NCBI GenBank assembly: GCA_945938205.1
Contig: CAMEUL010000078.1
Span: 1-7,138 of the forward strand
Length of the DNA: 7,138 nt
Direction: 5' to 3'
Source of the DNA: an uncultured Traorella sp.
GTDB lineage: Bacteria > Bacillota_I > Bacilli_A > Erysipelotrichales > Erysipelotrichaceae
Part shown: positions 1-4,626 of the stretch, piece after piece
Layout of the letters: every line of letters begins with the position of its first letter
How positions within the stretch are numbered: the first letter of the stretch is position 1
Made by a program: the position numbers and the translations under genes
Notes under the pieces: model-generated
Database searches by the model: none
Seen by the model: only the letters and a program-made list of their open reading frames with translations
Told to the model about the DNA's origin: nothing

Positions 1-30
1 ATAGATTCTAAATTTGATACCTTTTTGCAT
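1..30 (-). CDS. tnpB: TnpB-family RNA-guided nuclease, N-terminal 10 codons only (cut by window edge)
   Basis: The ten codons that fit before the window edge read MQKGIKFRIY. This matches the usual opening of IS200/IS605 TnpB proteins, which begin with a short K-x-x-KFRIYP-type strand. The ATG shares one base with the tnpA stop (TAATG), the typical tnpA-tnpB coupling of this family. From family knowledge, TnpB is an RNA-guided DNA nuclease that uses an RNA made from the far end of the element and helps keep the element at its donor site. Nothing of the RuvC domain is visible here, so it is not possible to say whether the gene is intact. The call rests on position, overlap and ten residues. 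Confidence 0.7.
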   Translation of the reverse strand, partial: MQKGIKFRIY

Positions 31-452
31 TATCCCAGTTTATCCTTTTGTCTTTGCGATGTTTTCTGATTTTCAATGTATTGTTTAATTACTTCCAGTG
101 GGGCATCACCCACTGTAGATACAAAGTAGCTGTTTGTCCAAAGGGTAGGCATTTTTGTCCGGAGATATGGAAATTCCTTTCTTAAAACCTTAGAAGTATA
201 GCCTTTTAAGGACTTTACAGCCTTGTGGATGCCGAACTGCGGATCTACTTCCATCAGTAGATGAACATGGTTTGGCATGATTTCCATTTCCAGAATGTCT
301 ACAGACAGATTTGTAGCATACTCTTGAAGTAGCTCCTTTAATCGTACATCTACACCATTCGTTAATACTTTTCGTCTGTATTTTGGACACCATACTACAT
401 GGTATTTACAAGAATAGACGATATTGTTATTTGATTTATATGTTGTATCCAT
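30..452 (-). CDS. tnpA: IS200/IS605-family Y1 (HUH) transposase TnpA
   Basis: This is a complete 140-residue single-domain transposase, a normal length for the family. It carries the HUH motif H62-V-H64 in MPNHVHLL and the nucleophilic tyrosine Y125 in VIKQYIENQ, with Q129 four residues later, as in IS608 TnpA. YHVVWCPKYRRKVL at 17-30 and LWTNSYFV at 104-111 are also family blocks. From family knowledge, the protein acts as a dimer on single-stranded DNA, recognises hairpins near the element ends, and cuts and rejoins the strands through 5'-phosphotyrosine without making target duplications. The ATG at 452 is preceded by a TATAAT six bases upstream and has no clear Shine-Dalgarno sequence. 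The stop overlaps the tnpB start. All catalytic residues are present, so the enzyme is probably active. Confidence 0.95.
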   Translation of the reverse strand: MDTTYKSNNNIVYSCKYHVVWCPKYRRKVLTNGVDVRLKELLQEYATNLSVDILEMEIMPNHVHLLMEVDPQFGIHKAVKSLKGYTSKVLRKEFPYLRTKMPTLWTNSYFVSTVGDAPLEVIKQYIENQKTSQRQKDKLG

Positions 453-458
453 ATTTGT

Positions 459-464
459 ATTATA
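459..464 (-). promoter_or_regulatory. -10 element of tnpA, predicting a nearly leaderless transcript
   Basis: A perfect TATAAT ends six bases before the tnpA ATG, so transcription would begin at or next to the A of the start codon. No good -35 hexamer sits 16-18 bases upstream. No Shine-Dalgarno sequence is visible. Weak, leaderless expression would agree with the very low transposase levels known for IS200-like elements, but the start site is inferred. Confidence 0.45.
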
Positions 465-522
465 CCATACTTATATATCTAACACTATCTATTTCTGAAC
501 ATTCAAAAAAAATCCCTTATAT

Positions 523-543
523 CCCCATAGTTAAAACTAGGGG
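523..543 (-). repeat. Subterminal hairpin of the insertion sequence (likely TnpA binding site)
   Basis: On the minus strand this reads CCCC-TAG-TTTTAA-CTA-T-GGGG. It is a seven-pair stem with a six-base loop and one unpaired T inside the stem. A hairpin with an extrahelical T is what TnpA recognises in IS608, and the CCCCTAG...CTATGGGG arms closely resemble the IS608 hairpin as I remember it. It lies on the tnpA side, as expected for the left end. The AAAA just outside its 5' foot is where the short guide sequence of such ends is usually found. Confidence 0.8.
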
Positions 544-603
544 TTTTACGGAATTCTCTGATAAATTCTATATCTTCATCATAAACAGCACTCAAAAGAT
601 TTA

Positions 604-764
604 GATTTTGATATGAGCAAAAATCTTTTCTTTCAGGTTTTACTAGCTTTACGAATGCCCACTAATTCAGCAATCTGAGAAACAGAAGTTGCCTCAAATC
701 CTTGCTTAGAAAACAATTCCAGGGATGCTTCTAAAATCGCTTGTTTTGTTTTTCCTTTTTCCAT
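604..764 (-). pseudogene. TetR/AcrR-family regulator, truncated and frame-shifted remnant
   Basis: From the ATG at 764 (ribosome site AGGAGA, eight bases upstream) 43 codons are open before TGA at 633-635. Residues 7-41 form a textbook TetR helix-turn-helix start: QAILEASLELFSKQGF, then TSVSQIAELVGIRKAS. At that point TetR proteins continue with LYxHFxSK, but those residues are missing. Shifting frame, 639-604 reads NLKEKIFAHIKI, which fits the segment that follows that block (typically SKEEIFxxI). A third frame from about 604 to 551 gives an acidic run, LNLLSAVYDEDIEFI, of uncertain origin. The simplest reading is a small internal deletion of about 20 bases with frameshift, plus loss of the C-terminal ligand-binding part where the insertion sequence begins. 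The rest may survive on the far side of the element, outside the window. The 43-residue product could at most bind DNA weakly, since the dimerisation region is lost. Confidence 0.8.
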
Positions 765-797
765 AGTTTTATCTCCTAACTCTGGTAGAATAATTTC

Positions 798-825
798 AGT
801 ATACCGAACGAACGTAGGTAGCCAA
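798..825 (-). promoter_or_regulatory. Promoter of the broken tetR gene
   Basis: The minus strand has TTGGCT (825-820), a 16-base spacer and TATACT (803-798), about 34 bases before the ATG. Spacing and hexamers fit a sigma-A-type promoter. The remnant may therefore still be transcribed toward the insertion sequence, since no terminator is visible between it and tnpA. Confidence 0.6.
802..820. promoter_or_regulatory. Candidate TetR operator overlapping the tetR promoter spacer
   Basis: This is an imperfect palindrome with arms TACC and GGTA at its ends and an inner direct repeat CGAACGAACG. It fills the spacer between the -35 and -10 elements of the tetR promoter, the usual place for an autoregulatory TetR operator. 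The half-site ACCGAACG resembles those of some TetR regulators, but the symmetry is incomplete. Confidence 0.35.
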
Positions 826-930
826 TAATTTCATAATAGATTCTGAATTATTTCAAAGTAGGTATAACATCATATATGAAAAAGATTATAACAATCTCCC
901 TTTTTCTATCAATATTCTATATTCACTATA
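826..930. other. AT-rich intergenic stretch with no gene seen
   Basis: This lies between the tetR promoter and the rubrerythrin terminator. I see no open frame with a ribosome site and no clear hairpin. A second copy of GTAGGTA (858-864) echoes the one in the candidate operator at 814-820, which may be chance. Confidence 0.4.
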
Positions 931-958
931 AAATAAAAAAAGATCGCATTTGCGATCT
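931..958 (-). terminator. Rho-independent terminator of rubrerythrin
   Basis: On the minus strand AGATCGC-AAAT-GCGATCT forms a seven-pair stem with a four-base loop (958-941), followed by TTTTTTATTT. It starts two bases after the rubrerythrin stop codon. There is no T-run on the plus strand, so it works in the rubrerythrin direction. Confidence 0.9.
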
Positions 959-959
959 C

Positions 960-1499
960 TTAGTAATTCTTGCTTTCTTTAGCAAATACAGCCTGTGGAT
1001 ATCCACATACTGGGCAAATACCAGGAGCTGCTTCATTTTCAACACGGTATCCGCAGATTCCACACTGCCAAACTACTTTTTCATCTTTCTTGAAGACTTT
1101 TGCATTGTTTACATTATCTAATAATGCAAGGTATCTTTCTTCATGAGCTTTTTCAATTTTACCAACTGCTTCAAATTGGAAAGCAAGTTTGTTGAATCCT
1201 TCTTCTTTAGCAACACGTGCGAATTCAGCATACATATCTGTCCATTCATAGTTTTCTCCTGCAGCAGCATCTTTCAGGTTTTCTGCTGTTTCAGGAACCA
1301 TATCACCATGCAATGCTTTGAACCATAATTTTGCATGTTCCTGTTCGTTTCTTGCAGTTTCTAAGAACAATTCAGCGATCTGTTCCATTCCCTGTTCTTT
1401 TGCTTTTTCAGCATAATAAGTGTATTTGTTGCGAGCCTGAGATTCTCCAGCAAATGCAGCCATTAAGTTCTGTTCAGTTTTTGATCCTTTTAATTCCAT
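960..1499 (-). CDS. rbr: Rubrerythrin (non-haem diiron peroxidase)
   Basis: This 179-residue cytoplasmic protein has the standard two-part architecture. Residues 1-135 are a ferritin-like four-helix bundle with the diiron ligand blocks GESQARNKY (E19), RNEQEHAK (E52, H55), the YAEFARVAKEEGF block at 90-102, and EKAHEERY (116-123). Residues 140-179 are a rubredoxin-like FeS4 module with C146-x2-C149 and C162-x2-C165, plus the closing YPQAVFAK segment. From family knowledge it reduces hydrogen peroxide to water with electrons passed through the rubredoxin centre, protecting anaerobes from oxidative stress. Length and all motifs are normal. The ATG at 1499 has the ribosome site AGAAAGGA ten bases upstream. 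The gene is monocistronic: it has a near-consensus promoter, palindromes around that promoter and its own terminator. Peroxide-dependent control is likely by analogy, but the regulator is not in the window. Confidence 0.97.
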   Translation of the reverse strand: MELKGSKTEQNLMAAFAGESQARNKYTYYAEKAKEQGMEQIAELFLETARNEQEHAKLWFKALHGDMVPETAENLKDAAAGENYEWTDMYAEFARVAKEEGFNKLAFQFEAVGKIEKAHEERYLALLDNVNNAKVFKKDEKVVWQCGICGYRVENEAAPGICPVCGYPQAVFAKESKNY

Positions 1500-1517
1500 T
1501 TTTTAGATTTCCTTTCT

Positions 1518-1532
1518 ACAGACATTGTCTGT
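1518..1532. promoter_or_regulatory. Perfect 7-1-7 inverted repeat in the rubrerythrin leader (candidate operator)
   Basis: ACAGACA-T-TGTCTGT is a perfect palindrome placed just downstream of the predicted start of transcription, where a bound repressor would block RNA polymerase. The 7-1-7 layout is that of Fur/PerR-family boxes, but the bases do not match the usual TATAAT-rich consensus. It could instead act as an RNA hairpin that shields the 5' end. Confidence 0.5.
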
Positions 1533-1542
1533 TTCTTGTTTT

Positions 1543-1571
1543 AGTATAAATCTTATTTAAAGAAATGTCAA
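1543..1571 (-). promoter_or_regulatory. Strong sigma-A-type promoter of rubrerythrin
   Basis: The minus strand carries a perfect TTGACA (1571-1566), a 17-base spacer and TATACT (1548-1543), about 44 bases before the start codon. Transcription should begin near 1536. Such a near-consensus promoter implies high expression unless repressed. Confidence 0.9.
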
Positions 1572-1595
1572 TCGACAAACGATATTTTGTTCGAT
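1571..1595. promoter_or_regulatory. Imperfect inverted repeat next to the rubrerythrin -35 element
   Basis: ATCGA-CAAA (1571-1579) can pair with TTTG-T-TCGAT (1586-1595), a nine-pair stem with one bulged base. It touches the outer base of the -35 hexamer. It could be a protein-binding site or a weak hairpin at the end of the ATPase transcript. There is no T-run. Confidence 0.35.
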
Positions 1596-1600
1596 ACCTA

Positions 1601-1619
1601 AATAAGAATAATTCTTATT
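1601..1619. promoter_or_regulatory. Perfect 9-1-9 palindrome, Fur/PerR-box-like, spanning the ATPase stop codon
   Basis: AATAAGAAT-A-ATTCTTATT is fully symmetric about one central base. The core AAT-N-ATT and AT-rich arms have the architecture of PerR/Fur boxes (for example TTATAAT-N-ATTATAA), matching five of seven positions per half. It lies about 30 bases upstream of the rubrerythrin -35 element and includes the ATPase stop codon. With so little GC and no T-run it would make a poor terminator, so a regulator-binding site is the more attractive reading, though unproven. Confidence 0.45.
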
Positions 1620-4014
1620 TACGAAGGATTCTCATGGAGTTTAAAACAGCAATTAATGATACACCAACATCAGCGAAAACACCCATCCACATATTGGCAT
1701 AACCCAACATTCCTAAAAGAAGAATGCTTGCTTTTACCACTAAAATAAAGGTAATATTTTCATTCATGATTTTACGGGTGAACTTTGCCAATTCGATTCC
1801 TTTCGGAAGTGCTGATAAATCATCCTGCATTAAGACAAGATCACTGGCTTCCACTGCAGCCTCACTTCCTAATCCTCCCATAGCAATTCCTAGATCACTT
1901 CTTGCGAGCACAGGAGCATCGTTGATTCCATCACCAACAAAAGCAACCTTTCCCTTTGCTTGAACCATTATCTTTTCAAGCTCTGACACTTTATCAGTTG
2001 GCAACAGTTCTGCATGCACTTCATCAATACCGCATTCTAATGCAACGGCTTCTGCTCTATCTTTTAGATCGCCGCTTAACATGACAAGTTTTTGAATTCC
2101 TTTTGATTTCAGTTCTTGCAATGCTTTTTTGGTTGTTTTCTTTAAAGTATCTGATATTTCTATGGTGCCTACATATTCCATATCATATGCAACATGTACT
2201 AATGTTCCCATAGAATTTATTTTTTTGAAAACAATATCATTTTCAGACATCATTTTCTCATTTCCTACAAGAAGTTTCTTATTAAGATAGAGACACTGAA
2301 TACCTTGACCTGCAATTTCTTTTACTTCGCTTAATAATTCTTTATCAGGTTCTTTTGCGTATTCTTTTAGGATAGAATTGGCAATTGGATGAGAAGAATA
2401 ACTTTCAGCCAAAGCAGCCAATTTTATCGTTTCTTCTTTATTCTCTGAATATATTTCTGTTACTTGAAATGTTCCATTGGTCAGTGTTCCTGTTTTATCA
2501 AATACAATCGTATCTACTTCACTTAAAATTTCTAAATAATTTCCTCCTTTTACAAGGATTCCCTTTTTACTGGCACTTCCAATTCCTGCAAAGTATCCTA
2601 AAGGAATGGAAAGCACAAGTGCACAAGGACAGGAAATTACCAAGAACGTACAGGCACGTATCATCCATTCTTGCCATCCAATACCTGTATTAAAGAAATT
2701 CGGAAGAATCGCCAATGCAACTGCCATCATAACAACAACCGGAGTATAGATCTTCGCAAAACGTGTCATTTTTAATTCCGTTTTCGCTTTTCTGGAAGAA
2801 GCATTTTCTACCATTTCAAAGATTCGACTTAAAGTAGAATCACTGGCTTCTTTTAGCACCTGAATTTCAAGTACTCCATTTAAATTGATACATCCCGCCA
2901 ATACTTCATCCTGTTCTTTAACATTTCTTGGGATTGCTTCTCCTGTAAGAGCGCTTGTATCCAAAGAACCGTTTCCTTTCTGAACAATTCCATCCAGTGC
3001 GATTCTTTCTCCTGGACGAAGTATCATTATCTCATTTACTTTCACTTCCTCTGGATTCACTTCTGTTTCTTTTCCATCACGAATAATTCGTACAGTATCT
3101 ACTTTCAGATCCATAAGTGCAGCAATCGAGTTTCTTGATTTCTCAACTGCTCGGTCCTGGAAATATTCTCCAACCTGATAAAACAGCATGACCGCCACTG
3201 CTTCGAGATATTCACCTACAAATAGTGCACCAAGTGTTGCGATCATCATTAGAAAGTTTTCATCAAATACTTCTCCACGCAAAATATTCCTGAATGCTTT
3301 TTTGATAACACTGGCTCCTACTAAAAGATATGAAATCAAAATCAATGGATTGTTTTTCAGTATAAGACCAATAACAAGTACTGCAAGTCCTACAAGAACC
3401 ATTATATTCTTGTAATCTTTCTTTTTATCGCTTTTATTATCATCTTCTATGATCTCTACTTCTTCTGCATCTAAAACAGCTTTTTTAACTGCATTTTTTA
3501 CTTCTTCAAGTTTTTCATCTTTTTTAATATAGAAAATCAAGGATTTAGTTGTGAAATTTAAAGATGCAGTATCTACCCCGTTAACTTTTAAAACAGCCTC
3601 TTCAACTTTACGTGCACAATTGGCACAGTCTAATCCTTCAATTTTCCATTTCACTTTTACTGAATCTGCCTGCGCTGCTTTTGTTTCCACATGTTCAAAA
3701 TGCTCTGCACAACAATCCTCATGGTCATGGTGATGTTCATGATCATGATGCTCGTGATGAGAATGTTCATGGTGATGCTCATGATGATGCTCATGCGTAT
3801 GTTTTTTGATTACTCGTACTTCTTCCAGTTCTTCAATAAGATGGATCAGTTCTTGTTCAATGGATTCATTGTACTCTTTGTAATCAATCAAACATCCTAA
3901 GGTAGCAGCATTGACACTTGCGCTATTTACTTCTTCTCTACGATTTAATGCTTTTTCTATTTTTAAAGCACAATTTGGACAATCTAATCCTTCTAATATA
4001 TATTTCTTTTCCAT
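1615..4014 (-). CDS. zntA: P1B-type Zn(II)/Cd(II)/Pb(II)-exporting ATPase (ZntA/CadA type)
   Basis: The ATG at 4014 follows AGGAG six bases upstream. An in-frame earlier ATG at 4080 lies inside the repressor gene and lacks a ribosome site. The protein has 799 residues: HMA domain 1 with GLDCPNC (C12, C15), a His-rich linker (72-108), HMA domain 2 with GLDCANC (C130, C133), then eight membrane segments near 203-220, 223-237, 254-282 (two), 422-438, 452-480, 753-770 and 774-793. Catalytic motifs are TGE at 357-359, CPC at 462-464, the phosphorylated D506 in DKTGTLT, the SHP motif with H542, and GDGINDAP at 694-701. The K761...D782 pair in the last two membrane helices, 21 residues apart, corresponds to the Lys/Asp metal-site pair of ZntA and marks the Zn/Cd/Pb subgroup. 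It pumps metal from cytoplasm to outside at the cost of ATP. The upstream metal sensor supports this role. No strong terminator follows it, so some read-through into rubrerythrin is possible. Confidence 0.96.
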   Translation of the reverse strand: MEKKYILEGLDCPNCALKIEKALNRREEVNSASVNAATLGCLIDYKEYNESIEQELIHLIEELEEVRVIKKHTHEHHHEHHHEHSHHEHHDHEHHHDHEDCCAEHFEHVETKAAQADSVKVKWKIEGLDCANCARKVEEAVLKVNGVDTASLNFTTKSLIFYIKKDEKLEEVKNAVKKAVLDAEEVEIIEDDNKSDKKKDYKNIMVLVGLAVLVIGLILKNNPLILISYLLVGASVIKKAFRNILRGEVFDENFLMMIATLGALFVGEYLEAVAVMLFYQVGEYFQDRAVEKSRNSIAALMDLKVDTVRIIRDGKETEVNPEEVKVNEIMILRPGERIALDGIVQKGNGSLDTSALTGEAIPRNVKEQDEVLAGCINLNGVLEIQVLKEASDSTLSRIFEMVENASSRKAKTELKMTRFAKIYTPVVVMMAVALAILPNFFNTGIGWQEWMIRACTFLVISCPCALVLSIPLGYFAGIGSASKKGILVKGGNYLEILSEVDTIVFDKTGTLTNGTFQVTEIYSENKEETIKLAALAESYSSHPIANSILKEYAKEPDKELLSEVKEIAGQGIQCLYLNKKLLVGNEKMMSENDIVFKKINSMGTLVHVAYDMEYVGTIEISDTLKKTTKKALQELKSKGIQKLVMLSGDLKDRAEAVALECGIDEVHAELLPTDKVSELEKIMVQAKGKVAFVGDGINDAPVLARSDLGIAMGGLGSEAAVEASDLVLMQDDLSALPKGIELAKFTRKIMNENITFILVVKASILLLGMLGYANMWMGVFADVGVSLIAVLNSMRILRK
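3721..3801 (-). repeat. Low-complexity stretch coding for the His-rich linker of the ATPase
   Basis: The 27 codons of residues 72-98 include 18 histidines, interspersed mainly with Glu and Asp. The DNA is a run of near-repeated CATGAT/CATGAG-type triplets that could expand or contract by slippage. The segment is followed by a Cys-Cys pair (DCCAEH, residues 101-102) and two more histidines at 105 and 108. Together these could form an extra metal-buffering site between the two HMA domains. Confidence 0.85.
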
Positions 4015-4024
4015 GGCTTCTCCT

Positions 4025-4375
4025 TTACTCACAAACGTGTTCATATCCTGATTCGAATATTTTTGCAATATGTTCATCATCTAAAGAATAATAGATCACT
4101 TTTCCATCTCTTCGATATTTTACAAGACGTGTTTGTTTGAGTGTTTTTAGCTGATGACTGATGGCTGATTGTGATACGTTTAAAAGAGCTGAAAGATCAC
4201 AAACACACATTTCTGCTTTCATCAAAGCACAAATGATCTTAATTCGAGTTGGATCTCCAAACACTTTAAACAATTCTGCAGTCTCAATCAACTTATCTTC
4301 TTCAGGCATTTCATTTTTGACCTGTTCAACTGTTTCTTCGTGAATCACGGTTACTTCGCACTTTTCGATTTCCAT
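4025..4375 (-). CDS. ArsR/SmtB-family metal-sensing repressor (CadC/CzrA-like)
   Basis: This 116-residue winged-helix protein has ELFKVFGDPTRIKIICAL at 34-51, recognition helix VSQSAISHQLKTL at 67-79, and wing RRDGKVIYYSL at 88-98. Two metal sites known in the family are visible. The alpha-3 type has C57 and C59 in MCVCDL with N-terminal C6 and H12 as possible partners, as in CadC. The alpha-5 zinc site matches D100-x-H102-x10-H113-x2-E116 exactly. From family knowledge the apo-dimer represses its own operon and releases DNA when it binds Cd, Pb or Zn. Its promoter holds a perfect family-type operator, and the exporter starts ten bases after its stop, with the exporter's ribosome site directly abutting the stop codon. 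This is a normal-length, apparently intact protein. Whether Zn or Cd/Pb is the main inducer cannot be read from sequence. Confidence 0.95.
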   Translation of the reverse strand: MEIEKCEVTVIHEETVEQVKNEMPEEDKLIETAELFKVFGDPTRIKIICALMKAEMCVCDLSALLNVSQSAISHQLKTLKQTRLVKYRRDGKVIYYSLDDEHIAKIFESGYEHVCE

Positions 4376-4388
4376 GTTATCATCCTTT

Positions 4389-4410
4389 CATATGAATATA
4401 TGTTCATATG
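4389..4410. promoter_or_regulatory. ArsR/SmtB-type operator
   Basis: CATATGAA-N6-TTCATATG is a perfect eight-base inverted repeat and contains the ATATGAA...TTCATAT core typical of CadC/SmtB/CzrA operators. It sits just downstream of the -10 element and covers the predicted transcription start, so repressor binding there would block initiation. Confidence 0.9.
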
Positions 4411-4412
4411 TT

Positions 4413-4440
4413 ATTATATGCTTTTTTCAGAAAAGTACAA
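4413..4440 (-). promoter_or_regulatory. Promoter of the repressor-ATPase operon
   Basis: The minus strand has TTGTAC (4440-4435), a 16-base spacer and a perfect TATAAT (4418-4413). Transcription should begin near 4406, inside the adjoining palindrome. The ribosome site AAAGGA lies seven bases before the repressor ATG. Confidence 0.85.
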
Positions 4441-4551
4441 TATTTTTTGAATGAAAATTTCTGAAACAATGTGAAAGCACTTATATTTATCACTTTTGTT
4501 TATCGAATAGAAACACCTGTCTTTCGATCACATACAAATTTAAAAAGTTTC
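4441..4551. other. Intergenic DNA between two outward-facing promoters, no gene seen
   Basis: This lies between the metal-operon promoter and the hairpin before the small peptide gene. No open frame with a ribosome site is visible. An inverted repeat ATCGAA (4502-4507) / TTCGAT (4523-4528) with a 15-base gap is the only symmetry I see, and its role is unknown. Confidence 0.4.
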
Positions 4552-4578
4552 AAAAAAGCCCTTGATTTAGGGTTTTTT
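4552..4578. terminator. Terminator-like hairpin flanked by A- and T-runs, overlapping the small-gene promoter
   Basis: CCCT (4559-4562) pairs with AGGG (4569-4572), and the flanking A6 and T6 runs extend the stem, giving the shape of a bidirectional intrinsic terminator. The GC core is only short. No gene visibly ends here on either strand, so it may insulate the small-gene promoter or be a leftover of a lost neighbour. Confidence 0.5.
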
Positions 4579-4590
4579 GTTGTATATTAT
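4562..4590 (+). promoter_or_regulatory. Promoter of the small peptide gene
   Basis: TTGATT (4562-4567), a 17-base spacer and TATTAT (4585-4590) match the sigma-A consensus at four and five of six positions. Transcription would begin near 4597, giving a leader of about 30 bases. The -35 element lies inside the hairpin at 4552-4578. Confidence 0.6.
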
Positions 4591-4626
4591 ATGGATGTAG
4601 GAGATACAATAATGAAGGAGGAACTT

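Larger units (their letters stand above)
1..565 (-). mobile_element. IS200/IS605-family insertion sequence with tnpA and tnpB, partial (one end inside the window)
   Basis: The element runs leftward. An outer-end hairpin (523-543) is followed by about 70 bases, then tnpA, then the start of tnpB, and it continues past the left window edge. The exact outer boundary is not fixed by sequence alone. IS605-type elements have no terminal inverted repeats and are cut next to a short target on the outer side of the hairpin. A minus-strand TTTAT at 565-561, 17 bases outside the hairpin, is one possible cut site, and 565 is an estimate based on it. The flanking DNA is a broken TetR gene. Confidence 0.75.

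Noticed and set aside
383..604. Plus-strand open frame of 73 codons over the outer end of the insertion sequence
   Set aside because: It spans the tnpA start, the hairpin and the TetR scrap, has no ribosome site and resembles no known protein.
551..604. Acidic frame LNLLSAVYDEDIEFI as definite TetR sequence
   Set aside because: It could be a further frame-shifted TetR piece, but the region after the helix-turn-helix is too variable to recognise, so it is not included in the pseudogene limits.
876..1121. Plus-strand open frame of 81 codons beginning MKKIITISLF
   Set aside because: It runs through the rubrerythrin terminator and gene in antisense and has no ribosome site. The hydrophobic look comes from AT-rich sequence.
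3551..3900. Several plus-strand open frames rich in Met, His and Asp opposite the ATPase gene
   Set aside because: They are shadows of the His-rich linker and HMA domain codons on the other strand and lack ribosome sites.
4015..4080. 22-residue N-terminal extension of the ATPase (start at 4080)
   Set aside because: It lies within the repressor gene and has no ribosome site. The ATG at 4014 with AGGAG and the HMA domain directly following is the natural start.
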